Shown here one piece after another: positions 10,326 through 22,380 of a stretch of DNA of 64,000 nt. Position 1 is the first letter of the stretch, and each line of letters opens with the position of its first letter. The notes beneath the pieces are model-generated. The model did not search any database. It saw nothing but the letters and a program-made list of their open reading frames with translations, and was not told the origin of the DNA. The DNA is taken from the NCBI GenBank assembly GCA_002708995.1, contig PAPT01000022.1:39185-103184 (forward strand), written 5' to 3'. This DNA comes from Geminicoccus sp. (lineage in GTDB: Bacteria; Pseudomonadota; Alphaproteobacteria; UBA7985). The position numbers were made by a program, and so were the translations under genes.

Positions 10326-11732
10326 ATGCGCCGTAACCGGAATGCAAAGATCGTTACCACCATCGGACCGGCCAGCCGCGAGAGCGCGTTACTCGGGGCT
10401 CTGTTCCAGCAGGGGGCCGATGTCTTTCGCCTGAATTTCTCCCACGGCGCGCACGAAGACCACCAGCTGTCCTATGAGCGGATCCGGGCCATGGAGGCAA
10501 AGTTCGGCCGTTCGACCTGCATCCTTGCCGACATTCAGGGGCCCAAGCTGCGGCTCGGCACCTTCCGCGACGGCGCCGTGGAGGTTGAGCCGGGTGACAT
10601 CATCACGCTGGTGCTCGATGAAATCGAGGGTAGCAAGGTGCGGGTGACGCTGCCGCACCCGGAGATTTTCGCCGCCATGCAGGTCGGCGGACGCCTTCTG
10701 GTTGATGACGGCAAGGTCCGCCTGCGGATCATCGAGGTTCGCGATGGCGAGGCAGACTGCCGGGTCGAGGCTGGGCGCAAGCTGTTGGACCGCAAGGGCG
10801 TCAACGTCCCCGATGCGGTCCTGCCGCTGTCTGCCCTCACAGAAAAAGACCGTGCAGACCTGAAGTTTGCGCTCGATCTCGGGGTCGACTGGGTGGCGCT
10901 GTCGTTCGTGCAGCAGCCCAGCGACGTGATCGAAGCCCGGCGCATTGTCGGCGACCGGGCGCAACTGATGGTCAAGATGGAGAAGCCGTCGGCCATCCAC
11001 CACCTCGACGAGCTGGTCATGCTCGCCGACGGCATGATGGTCGCACGCGGTGATCTGGGGGTTGAGATGCAGCCCGAAGACGTGCCGCCGATCCAGCGCA
11101 AGATCGTCACCGCCTGCCGCCGGGTGGGTAAGCCGGTGGTGGTCGCGACGCAGATGCTTGAATCCATGATCACCAACCCCGTGCCCACGCGCGCTGAATC
11201 GGCCGACGTCGCGCGCGCGGTCTACGACGGGGCTGACGCGGTAATGCTGTCGGCGGAGAGCGCGGCGGGGCAGTACCCGCGTGAAGCGGTGGCTATGATG
11301 GACCGCATCATCCGTGAGACCGAGCAGTCTTCGCACTATCATCAGTCAGCCGCTGTCGGCGACCGGGAAGCGACGGGCTCAGATGCCATCTCCGCTGCAG
11401 CTCGGCAGGTGGCCGAGACAGTCGATGCCAAGGCAATCGTCACCCATACCCGCTCTGGCCGGACCGCCCAGCGCGCCAGCCGTGAACGCCCGCAGGTGCC
11501 GATCATCATGATCACGCCGGAGGTCGGCATCGCCCGCCAGCACACGATTGTCTGGGGCCTGCACTGCGTGGTCTCGCCCGACATGCCCTCGCTGGACGCA
11601 GTTTTTGACGAAGGCGGACGGATCGCGGTTGATGAAGGCTTCGCGCAGAAGGGCGATCAGGTTGTGCTCACCGCTGGCGTTCCCTTCGGCCAGGTGGGTC
11701 AGACCAACCTGCTGCGCCTGCTCAGGGTCTGA
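10326..11732 (+). CDS. pyk: Pyruvate kinase
   Basis: Transfers phosphate from phosphoenolpyruvate to ADP, the last glycolytic step. A 468-residue protein of normal bacterial length. The N-terminus RNAKIVTTIGPAS is diagnostic. The active site block VMVARGDLGVEMQPEDVP and MVKMEKPSAIHHLDEL (catalytic Lys and metal Glu) are intact, as is ATQMLESMI. The C-terminal allosteric domain includes VTHTRSGRTAQRASRERP. A ribosome site AAAGGA lies upstream of the ATG. It is divergent from gap. Confidence 0.96.
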   Translation: MRRNRNAKIVTTIGPASRESALLGALFQQGADVFRLNFSHGAHEDHQLSYERIRAMEAKFGRSTCILADIQGPKLRLGTFRDGAVEVEPGDIITLVLDEIEGSKVRVTLPHPEIFAAMQVGGRLLVDDGKVRLRIIEVRDGEADCRVEAGRKLLDRKGVNVPDAVLPLSALTEKDRADLKFALDLGVDWVALSFVQQPSDVIEARRIVGDRAQLMVKMEKPSAIHHLDELVMLADGMMVARGDLGVEMQPEDVPPIQRKIVTACRRVGKPVVVATQMLESMITNPVPTRAESADVARAVYDGADAVMLSAESAAGQYPREAVAMMDRIIRETEQSSHYHQSAAVGDREATGSDAISAAARQVAETVDAKAIVTHTRSGRTAQRASRERPQVPIIMITPEVGIARQHTIVWGLHCVVSPDMPSLDAVFDEGGRIAVDEGFAQKGDQVVLTAGVPFGQVGQTNLLRLLRV

Positions 11733-11763
11733 CCCTCTTGGTTCCGACCTGCTACGGGGCAGG

Positions 11764-12075
11764 CTAGAGCGCCGTATCATCGTAGTAGACCGTCGAGCCG
11801 GCACCGCCCCCAACCAGCAGGTCGTCGGTGAGGTTACCCTGTTCCACCGAGGCCAGTTCGTACCAGGTCGGCAGCCCCAGCAGGGCTGCAGCCCCATCGG
11901 TGATGTCATCAATGCCGGTGATCAGCGCCGAGCGTTCGAGATCGAGGCTGTTGCCGTCGGCCTGAAACACGTCCACGCGGTCATCGCGGGCGGCGAACAC
12001 TGTGTCGCGGTGGCTGGCCAGAGCCACAAAATCCCCAAGCTTGAGGTCGACGCGGTCGGCTACGGCGCCAGACAA
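11764..12075 (-). pseudogene. C-terminal remnant resembling the tail of an RTX/repeat surface protein
   Basis: A frame of about 103 codons with no good ATG; the first usable codon is TTG at 12075 and an in-frame TGA lies a few codons upstream. The text LSGAVADRVDLKLGDFVALA, then DRVDVFQADGN and finally TDDLLVGGGAGSTVYYDDTAL looks like the end of a large cadherin- or RTX-type exported protein: short beta repeats, aspartate- and glycine-rich, with no enzyme motif. The rest of such a gene is absent, replaced by the DUF3179 gene and its terminator. A TATAAT on the minus strand (12102-12097) just upstream could still drive it. A small functional gene cannot be excluded. Confidence 0.35.
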
Positions 12076-12124
12076 ATTTAGGCGCGATAATCACAAATTA
12101 TACGATCTTATTTCAATTTCCATA

Positions 12125-12162
12125 CAAAAAACAGGCCGCGCTCCGGTGAAGGGAGGGCGGCC
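12125..12162 (-). terminator. Rho-independent terminator of the DUF3179 gene
   Basis: On the minus strand a GC-rich hairpin with arms GGCCGC and GCGGCC (12162-12134) is followed by TGTTTTTTG. It lies about 25 bases beyond the DUF3179 stop codon. Confidence 0.65.
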
Positions 12163-12185
12163 CATGGTCTGTTAGGAGGCTTGTG

Positions 12186-13229
12186 TTATTGGACAATGGT
12201 GCCGCCGTCGATGAAGACGGTGTAGACGAAGGCAAAGGTGACGTCGTGGACCGCGTCGCGCCTGGTGCCGCTGGCATCTACGGTCTGGACGACGATGTTG
12301 CCGACGTCGCGGCCTTCGGCGATTTCGCTAGTGTCCAGCGCCGAATTCTGCCCGGCGGTCCAGCTCAGCTCGATGGGGCCATCGCGAAGGGTGCCGCGCT
12401 CGGCGATCAGGCTCATGGCATAGGCACGGTCTTCGTAGCCTTCGACGATGATCACCCGTGCCATGGGCGGAATGCCCTCGGGCAGGTCGCCGCGATAGAG
12501 GAAGGGACGGCCGTTCTCGGCGTCATAGGATCTGTATGGGTTCCGGCCATAGGGGCGTTGCCCTTCACGGGTGGGGACCAGCACCCTGCCTTCAGGGAAG
12601 CGTTGGGTGAAGCGTTCGAAGCTTTCAATGCGCGAAGGCAGTTTGGTCAGTTTCTGGCCGACGTGATCGCCGACCAGCGCCTCACCGCTGAACTGCTGCC
12701 ACCAGCTTTCAGTCTCGCGATCGTACATGATCATGTCCGACTTCCGCAGACGCCCTGATACGCCAAAGCTGTGCGCCACGCCGTTCACGCGTGTGTCGAA
12801 CACAATCGCCGCATTGCACAAGGGGCAGTAAGTGACGGCCACTGGCACGCCGCCGATCACGTCGTTGGTAATCTCGTGCCAGGTCAGCACCTGCAGCGGG
12901 TAAGCCCGGGCCTCGCCGTTCACCTCCAGCCCGATCACCGGTTCGGTGGGCGCGTAGCGCTCTGTGGCCTCCGCGATGGAGACGAATTTCGGGGCGTCGA
13001 TGGCTGGAATACCGTCGCGCGGCGGGCCACCGGACAGGATCTCGCCGTAGTCCACGATCGATCGACTGAAGTCGCCGAGCGGAAATTCACGGTCCCACGA
13101 ACGCGGGTAGTCCTGCGCGGGGAGCAGGGTCTGCGCGCTGGCGACGCCGTTCCACAGCGTGGTCAGTAGGGTGAGCGTTACCGCTGCAACAGCGGCAAGG
13201 CCGAGCTTGCGGATAAAGATCAGAGGCAC
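12186..13229 (-). CDS. DUF3179 domain-containing exported protein
   Basis: A 347-residue protein with an N-terminal signal sequence (GLAAVAAVTLTLLTTLWNGVASAQ). The mature part matches the DUF3179 pattern: AYPLQVLTWHEITNDVIGG, then PVAVTYCPLCNAAIVFD with a CxxC pair, SGRLRKSDMIMYDRETESWW, and a conserved GVPVAV region. The CPLC motif and HEI histidine suggest metal or redox function in the periplasm, but the family has no established activity that I know of. It is monocistronic, ends in a clear terminator and is divergent from the small membrane protein gene. Confidence 0.85.
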   Translation of the reverse strand: MPLIFIRKLGLAAVAAVTLTLLTTLWNGVASAQTLLPAQDYPRSWDREFPLGDFSRSIVDYGEILSGGPPRDGIPAIDAPKFVSIAEATERYAPTEPVIGLEVNGEARAYPLQVLTWHEITNDVIGGVPVAVTYCPLCNAAIVFDTRVNGVAHSFGVSGRLRKSDMIMYDRETESWWQQFSGEALVGDHVGQKLTKLPSRIESFERFTQRFPEGRVLVPTREGQRPYGRNPYRSYDAENGRPFLYRGDLPEGIPPMARVIIVEGYEDRAYAMSLIAERGTLRDGPIELSWTAGQNSALDTSEIAEGRDVGNIVVQTVDASGTRRDAVHDVTFAFVYTVFIDGGTIVQ

Positions 13230-13468
13230 GTCTTGGATCCTCGCACAGGGGCAATGACGCAGACACCTAGGACCAAGCGCCCGCGCCTGTCGCTAAAATT
13301 CGTTTCACAATTGTGTAAGGGCGCGGTCGTCTTTGCTTGGGGCCGGGATGAGGGTTTATCCGGCGCTGGGGCGCAAATGGCGCAGGGATTGCTGAAGACC
13401 TGATCACTGCAAACCGTGCGTTGCAAAAAGCAATTGGACGGGAATTTACGCGGGTAGACTTGGGCTCT

Positions 13469-13951
13469 ATGGACTTGGTTCGTCGCACTTGGATGCAGGA
13501 CTTTCGCCTCGCTCTCGGCGTGGCAGCGGTGGTGCTGCTCATGACCGGCTCGGTGTTGCTGGGTCTGCGCTGGGACCTCTCGGAGAGCCCCGCGGCGACG
13601 CAGCAGCTGTCGCTTACCAACAACAGTCCGGCTTTCGACGAAGCCGCGCTGGCCTTGCTGCACGATCCCGCGTGGCATCAGCTGCTTTACCTCATCACGG
13701 TCGTTGATTTCTGCGGGCAGCAGACCTGGCACGTGCGCGAGGGCTACCGCATCAACCGCGATCGGTTGCAGGCAGAGCGCCCAATCTCGATCGCCCGGGC
13801 AGCTGAAATCCGCAGCGAGGCCATTTCGCTGGTTGAGCGGCAGATGAATCAGGGCGGGGTACAGAACTACGCCTACTGGTGCTCGGTCCGGGGTGATGCC
13901 GCGGCGAGCCACTTCCGTTCGGTGTGGTCGCAGTCGATGGCCCGCACCTGA
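13469..13951 (+). CDS. Hypothetical protein with one N-terminal membrane helix
   Basis: About 160 residues from MDLVRRTWMQD (an earlier in-frame start at 13421 is possible; neither has a strong ribosome site). Residues 11-31 (RLALGVAAVVLLMTGSVLLGL) form a single membrane anchor or uncleaved signal. The rest is soluble, with two cysteines (VDFCGQQTW and YAYWCSVRG) that may pair outside the membrane. I do not recognise the family. It ends just before the convergent recG gene. Confidence 0.6.
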   Translation: MDLVRRTWMQDFRLALGVAAVVLLMTGSVLLGLRWDLSESPAATQQLSLTNNSPAFDEAALALLHDPAWHQLLYLITVVDFCGQQTWHVREGYRINRDRLQAERPISIARAAEIRSEAISLVERQMNQGGVQNYAYWCSVRGDAAASHFRSVWSQSMART

Positions 13952-13977
13952 GCGCCGTAGCGCTGACCGATGGCGTG

Positions 13978-16086
13978 TCAGCCCGCTTCCAGAAACGCAA
14001 TCGCCTGCTCGCGTTCGAACAGATAGAGCAGGGTCCGCAGCGCTTCGCCACGCGATCCGGCCAGATCAGGTATCTTGTTTAGCGTCAGTTGCGCATCGCG
14101 CTGTGCAATCTCCAGCAGGTCGTTATGCTCGGGCAAAGTGGCGAAGTTCATATCCGGTAGCCCGGATTGTCGTGTGCCCATCACGTCCCCGGCACCACGC
14201 AGGCGCAGGTCTTCTTCGGCGATGACGAAGCCATCGTTGCTCTCACGCATGATCGACAGACGCGAGCGCGCGGTTTCGCCCAGCGGCGCCGTGTAGAGCA
14301 GCAGGCAGGTCGAAGCCTTATTGCCGCGTCCGATACGCCCGCGCAACTGGTGTAGCTGGGCCAGACCAAAGCGCTCCGCGTGTTCGATCACCATGACCGT
14401 GGCGTTGGGGACGTCGACGCCAACTTCGACCACGGTGGTGGCCACAAGAATATCCAGGTCGTGCGCCTTGAACCGTCGCATTACGGCGTCCTTCTCCTCA
14501 CCCTTCATCCGGCCGTGGACCAGCCCGACGCGGGGGCCGAACATCTCCTGCAGCATGGCGTGGCGGTCTTCGGCGGCGGTGAGCCGGGTGACTTCGGTTT
14601 CCTCGACCAGCGGGCAGATCCAGTAGGCCTGATCCCCAGCTTCGATCGCCCGGCGCAGGGCGAGGGCGACATCGCCCCACTGGTCCTGAGGCTTGACGAT
14701 GGTCTTAATCGGCTGGCGGCCTGCGGGTTTGTGCAGCAGCTTTGAAATATCGAGATCGCCATAGAGCGCGAGGACCAGCGAGCGCGGGATCGGCGTCGCC
14801 GACATCAGCAGCATGTGCGGGGCTTCACCCTTCTGGCCCAGCGCCAGACGCTGGTGCACACCGAAGCGGTGCTGTTCGTCGATGATGACAAGGCCGAGTT
14901 TGCGGAAACTGACGCCCTCCTGAAACAGGGCGTGGGTGCCGATCAGCACCTTGATCGCCCCCTCGGCACAGCCCGCGAGCACGGGCTTGCGCGCAGCGGC
15001 CTTGTCCCGCCCGGTAAGGATATCGACCCGGACCCCGACCTTGTGCAGCGCGTCGAACAGGTTGGCGTGAAGCTGCCGGGCGAGGATTTCCGTGGGCGCC
15101 ATGATCGCCACCTGCGCCCCTGCCTCGACCGCGACCAGTGCCGAGAACAGCGCGACCATGGTCTTGCCGCTGCCGACATCGCCCATGATCAGCCGCATCA
15201 TCCGCTCGTTGCGGCCAATGTCCGAGCGGACCGCGTCGATGGCCTCTTCCTGGCTGTCGGTGAGGGTAAAGGGCAGGGCGGCGCGCACTTCTGTGCTTAG
15301 GCTGCCGTCGCCGCTGAGTGCGGTGCCGCCCCGGCGTCGACCGCGTTCACGCACGATCATCAGCGACAGCTGCTGGGCGAGCAGTTCGTCGTAAGCCAGC
15401 CGCCGCAGGGCATCGGTGCGCAGGCGCTGATCGGGGGCAGGGCCTGTGCTTGCCTCCGGGGCGCCATCAGCGCGAAAGTGCAGGGCATTGATCGAAGTCT
15501 GCCAACCCGGCCACTTTTGTTGCTGCTGCAGGCTGGGGTCCGCCCATTCAGGCAGCGTCGGCGCCTGTTCCAGCGCGGCGTTGAGGGCTTTGTTCCAGAC
15601 CCGGCTGGTCAGCCCCTGCGTCAGCGGATAGATCGGCTCGGTCCGGGGGATGCTGTCGATCTCCTCGGGCGGAACCATGTAGTCCGGGTGGGTCATCTGC
15701 CAGTTGCCGTTGAAACGGGCGAGCTTGCCGGAGACAACGCGGTCTGCACGGGGCGGGAGCTGCCCCTCCAGCCAGGCATTGCGCGCGTTGAAGAACACCA
15801 GCTGCACCGGAATATCTCCGGCGAGCGCGTTGACGCGGTAGGGCGCCTTGGGGTTGCGCGGGGCGGCGTGCTGCAAAATCAGCAGCGGCAGGGTAACCAA
15901 CTGATCCTCGTAGAGGTCGCTGGGGGCATCGATCCGGGTCCGCTGCTGTACCCGATAGGGCTGGGCGCGGAGCACGTCCCACAGCTGCGGCCCCGCGATC
16001 CGCTCGATCAGCGCGGCCGACTTCGGACCAATCCCCTGCAGGTCAGTCACGGTTGAAAACAGGGGATTGAGGATTGTGGGCCGCAC
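13978..16086 (-). CDS. recG: ATP-dependent DNA helicase RecG
   Basis: Branch-migration helicase that remodels stalled replication forks and Holliday junctions. A 702-residue protein. The N-terminal wedge/OB domain (FNARNAWLEGQL region) is followed by the SF2 helicase motifs: Walker A GDVGSGKTMVALF, motif II DEQHRFGVHQR, motif III MSATPIPRSL, then VVEVGVDVPNA and QLRGRIGRG. The TRG-like C-terminus (RGAGDVMGTRQSGLPDMNFA) is present. It is divergent from sdhE-mfd with only about 50 bases between starts. recG, sdhE and mfd together are a frequent alphaproteobacterial neighbourhood (family knowledge). Confidence 0.95.
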   Translation of the reverse strand: MRPTILNPLFSTVTDLQGIGPKSAALIERIAGPQLWDVLRAQPYRVQQRTRIDAPSDLYEDQLVTLPLLILQHAAPRNPKAPYRVNALAGDIPVQLVFFNARNAWLEGQLPPRADRVVSGKLARFNGNWQMTHPDYMVPPEEIDSIPRTEPIYPLTQGLTSRVWNKALNAALEQAPTLPEWADPSLQQQQKWPGWQTSINALHFRADGAPEASTGPAPDQRLRTDALRRLAYDELLAQQLSLMIVRERGRRRGGTALSGDGSLSTEVRAALPFTLTDSQEEAIDAVRSDIGRNERMMRLIMGDVGSGKTMVALFSALVAVEAGAQVAIMAPTEILARQLHANLFDALHKVGVRVDILTGRDKAAARKPVLAGCAEGAIKVLIGTHALFQEGVSFRKLGLVIIDEQHRFGVHQRLALGQKGEAPHMLLMSATPIPRSLVLALYGDLDISKLLHKPAGRQPIKTIVKPQDQWGDVALALRRAIEAGDQAYWICPLVEETEVTRLTAAEDRHAMLQEMFGPRVGLVHGRMKGEEKDAVMRRFKAHDLDILVATTVVEVGVDVPNATVMVIEHAERFGLAQLHQLRGRIGRGNKASTCLLLYTAPLGETARSRLSIMRESNDGFVIAEEDLRLRGAGDVMGTRQSGLPDMNFATLPEHNDLLEIAQRDAQLTLNKIPDLAGSRGEALRTLLYLFEREQAIAFLEAG

Positions 16087-16136
16087 GCTAGCTTTCCTGA
16101 CAGTGAGAACAGGTTACCCGGGACTTTAGAACCAGC

Positions 16137-16415
16137 ATGGATTACGAGCAACGGCGCAAGCGCGCGCTCTGGCGCGCCGGCCATCGCGGCACGCGGGAAC
16201 TGGACCTGCTGATGAGCCAGTTTGTCCGCGACTTTCTGCCCCCCGATGCCGCCGCAGGCGATGCCGATGCGCTCGATCGCATGGCGCAGATCGAACAGCT
16301 GCAGGCGGTCAACGACCCTGACGTGCAGGAATGGTTGCAGCGTCCTGAGAGCATTCCAGCCGAGCTTCCCGAGCCCTTGCTTTCCGCGCTCCGATCGTTT
16401 GTGTACCGCCTGTAG
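16137..16415 (+). CDS. sdhE: FAD assembly factor SdhE (succinate dehydrogenase assembly factor 2 family)
   Basis: A 92-residue cytosolic protein that helps attach FAD covalently to the SdhA flavoprotein subunit. The diagnostic motif RGTRELDLLM, matching RGxxE of the family, is at residues 18-27. YEQRRKRALWRAGHRG at the N-terminus and the five-helix size fit. It sits 27 bases before mfd and is probably co-transcribed with it. Confidence 0.92.
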   Translation: MDYEQRRKRALWRAGHRGTRELDLLMSQFVRDFLPPDAAAGDADALDRMAQIEQLQAVNDPDVQEWLQRPESIPAELPEPLLSALRSFVYRL

Positions 16416-16442
16416 AGTAAGGATCGCAGCGTCGGACGCCGG

Positions 16443-19970
<3,528 letters not shown>

Positions 19971-20053
19971 GCCACCGGCGGTTCGGTTTCGCGCATTGCT
20001 GGCGGTCAGGGCGTTATTTCGCTATATTACGCGCCTGAACAGGGGGATTTGGC

Positions 20054-20563
20054 ATGAAACGTCTTCGGTCCTTGGTTGTGGGTCTAGCCGCTTTGACGGC
20101 CCTCGCAGGACTCCCTGCACAGCGCTCAGCCGCGCAGGATGTTTTCGTGACTGGCGAGGCCGGGATTGCCTGGCTCGGGTTCCCGGTAATCGGTGCCGCC
20201 TATGGCGTGCCCGCGATTACCACGCGCTTTGGCGTGGGCAGCGAATTCGAAAGGTTCGAGGTCGAATTCGACGTGGGTGCCATCACTGGTCTCGACGAAT
20301 TCTTTTCCGAGGGACTATTGATCGTTCCTTCGGTCGACATGCGCTACCTGTTTCGTGAGCCTGACCGCAGCGTGCGCCCTTATGTCGGGGGTGGGATCGA
20401 CGTGATCGTCGCGGTCACCGAAGGCCTGGGCTTCGGCCTGCCGTGGGCGCACCTGACCGTCGGCGTGGATACGGATATTTCCGAGGGCGCGTCGATCTAT
20501 CTGGAGGCGCGCAACTACGCGCTGGAGAGCCAACTGAGCCTCGGGACGAAGCTGAGCTTCTAG
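20054..20563 (+). CDS. Small outer-membrane beta-barrel-like protein
   Basis: A 169-residue protein with a cleavable signal peptide (LVVGLAALTALAGLPAQRSAA, then QDVF). The mature part is made of alternating hydrophobic/polar strands (FEVEFDVGAI, RPYVGGGIDVIVAV, ASIYLEARNYALE) and ends in LSLGTKLSF. A terminal aromatic residue is the usual signal for the Bam barrel-assembly machine. The size suggests an eight-stranded OmpA/OmpW-like barrel. The start ATG follows AGGGGG. The function is unknown. Confidence 0.7.
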   Translation: MKRLRSLVVGLAALTALAGLPAQRSAAQDVFVTGEAGIAWLGFPVIGAAYGVPAITTRFGVGSEFERFEVEFDVGAITGLDEFFSEGLLIVPSVDMRYLFREPDRSVRPYVGGGIDVIVAVTEGLGFGLPWAHLTVGVDTDISEGASIYLEARNYALESQLSLGTKLSF

Positions 20564-20596
20564 CCCGGGTATGCCGCTCCCGATTTCAAAGGTAAT

Positions 20597-21076
20597 TCAC
20601 CACTTGGCCGCGGCGCGGTCGTCGCTGTCCCGTGCCTCGACCCATTCCGCCTTGCCGGAACCATCGTCTTCGAGCTTCCAGAATGGGGCACGGGTCTTGA
20701 GAAAGTCCATGGCGAAGGCGGCGGCGTCAAAGGCAGCCTGACGGTGCGCTGAGGCGGCAACGACGCTGACGATGCGCTCGCCGGGGCGCATGCGGCCCAG
20801 CCGGTGCAGGATGCTCAGCCCGAGCAGGGGCCAGCGTTTCCCGGCTTCCTGCCGGATGTCCTCCAGCGCGCGTTCGGTCATGCCCGGATAGTGTTCGAGG
20901 CTCAGGCTGTCGTCCTGCCCGTCCGAGATCGCACGCACGAGGCCGTCGAAACTGCAGACCGCGCCGATGCCCGTATTTCCGGCCGTAAGGCGATTCTGTT
21001 CCGCCACGGGGTCCAGCGGCTCGGTGGTTACCAGCACGCGGCCGGGCAGGGTGTCTGTGGTTGAGTCAGCCGTCAT
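20597..21076 (-). CDS. moaE: Molybdopterin synthase catalytic subunit
   Basis: The large subunit of molybdopterin synthase, which inserts two sulfurs into precursor Z in molybdenum cofactor synthesis. The start at MTADSTTDTL gives 159 residues, the usual length. Core motifs are intact: GAVCSFDGLVRAISDG, LEHYPGMTERALEDI, LSILHRLGRMRPGE, and AAFDAAAFAMDFLKTRAPFWK with the catalytic lysine. Its start overlaps the end of moeA by 11 bases, so the two are translationally coupled. MoaD, its sulfur-carrying partner, is not in this window. Confidence 0.93.
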   Translation of the reverse strand: MTADSTTDTLPGRVLVTTEPLDPVAEQNRLTAGNTGIGAVCSFDGLVRAISDGQDDSLSLEHYPGMTERALEDIRQEAGKRWPLLGLSILHRLGRMRPGERIVSVVAASAHRQAAFDAAAFAMDFLKTRAPFWKLEDDGSGKAEWVEARDSDDRAAAKW

Positions 21077-22379
21077 GTGGCCCCCCGTCGAGGTGTTTGA
21101 GCCTGCCTGCGCTGAAGGTCCAGTCAAAGGCCGTGTACTGCCCGGTCTCCCCGGGCTCAACCGAGAGACGGTCGGATTCAAGCGCCACATACCCGGTCGC
21201 CCAGGTGATAGATGAGAGGATGCCGGCGCCCTCACGCGGGAACTTTTCTGCGCGCAGCTGGCCCTGCGCGTCTGGCGCCACCCGCACCCGCACGTATTCG
21301 ATCCGCTCGGGCTTCTTGCGGTGGGCAAAGTCCAGCACCACCGGCACTGAAAGCGGTCGTGGCAGGGATCCGCCCTCCAGCACCCGCAACAGCGGCAGGG
21401 CCGCGACGTGAAACATCATGACCGCCGCCGCCGGATTGCCGGGCAGCCCGATCACCGGTGTGTCGCCGAACCGCCCCAGCGCCAGCGGTCGGCCGGGCTT
21501 GACCGCAAGCCGCCAGAACAGAATTTCGCCGCGCCGTTCGAGCACTCGCCGAACGATATCGTGGTCGCCTGCCGAAACGCCGCCGGAGGTCAGGATCAGG
21601 TCAGCAGTGCCACTGGCCGTGAACAAGGCCGTCTCGAGGCGGTCAGGGTCATCGGGCAGGATGCCAAGGTCGGACACCACCGCGCCTGCGCGCTCCAATA
21701 ACCCAGCCAGCGCATGCCGGTTGCTGTCGTAGACCTGCCCGGGGCCAAGGGCTTGGCCGGGATCCCTGATTTCATTGCCGGTCGAGAACAACGCCACCCG
21801 AAGGCGGGGCAGAACCGCGACCGATTGCAGCCCGACGCTGGCCAGTCGTCCGATGTCGGCCGGCCCGATACGCTGTCCAGGTTGGAGCAGGGTATCGCCA
21901 ACGCCGATGTCCTCACCCGCCGCGCGCGCGTTGGCACCGACCTTGAGCCCGGGCGGCAGCTCGACCGCGGCGCCGTTGGCAGCGGTGTCGGGAAACCCAA
22001 CGTCTTCGTCCATGAACACCGTATCCGCGCCCGGCGGCAGCACCGCGCCAGTCAGGATGCGCCGGGCATGCCCGAGCGGCAGCGGCTCGGGGCGGTCGCC
22101 TGCGGCGGCGTAACCATCGGTGGGAAGGGTGGTTACTTCGCCCGGGTGCAGGTCCGCAAAGCGCACGGCATAGCCGTCGACGGCCGAATTGGGATGGGGC
22201 GGCACGGCTTCTGTCGATTCCACCTTATGCGAAGCAAGGCGATCTAGGGCGTCGTATAATCCTACAGAGTCACCCGGGCGGTTTTCCCGCCTAAACTGTA
22301 GACCCGCCTGAGAAAGTGCGTCATCGAGCGGGATCAACCGACCCCCGAAGGCGAAGCAATCATCGCGGAGTTGCGCCAT
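21066..22379 (-). CDS. moeA: Molybdopterin molybdenumtransferase MoeA
   Basis: Inserts molybdenum into adenylylated molybdopterin. The start at MAQLRDDCFAFGG gives 437 residues. Motifs include PPHPNSAVDGYAVRF (the NSxxDGYA signature), LPPGADTVFMDEDV, the substrate loop ILTSGGVSAGDHD and VIGLPGNPAAAVMMF. It starts one base after the stop of the cysteine desulfurase gene and overlaps moaE, so all three should be one transcript. Confidence 0.94.
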   Translation of the reverse strand: MAQLRDDCFAFGGRLIPLDDALSQAGLQFRRENRPGDSVGLYDALDRLASHKVESTEAVPPHPNSAVDGYAVRFADLHPGEVTTLPTDGYAAAGDRPEPLPLGHARRILTGAVLPPGADTVFMDEDVGFPDTAANGAAVELPPGLKVGANARAAGEDIGVGDTLLQPGQRIGPADIGRLASVGLQSVAVLPRLRVALFSTGNEIRDPGQALGPGQVYDSNRHALAGLLERAGAVVSDLGILPDDPDRLETALFTASGTADLILTSGGVSAGDHDIVRRVLERRGEILFWRLAVKPGRPLALGRFGDTPVIGLPGNPAAAVMMFHVAALPLLRVLEGGSLPRPLSVPVVLDFAHRKKPERIEYVRVRVAPDAQGQLRAEKFPREGAGILSSITWATGYVALESDRLSVEPGETGQYTAFDWTFSAGRLKHLDGGPHDG

Positions 22380-22380
22380 T

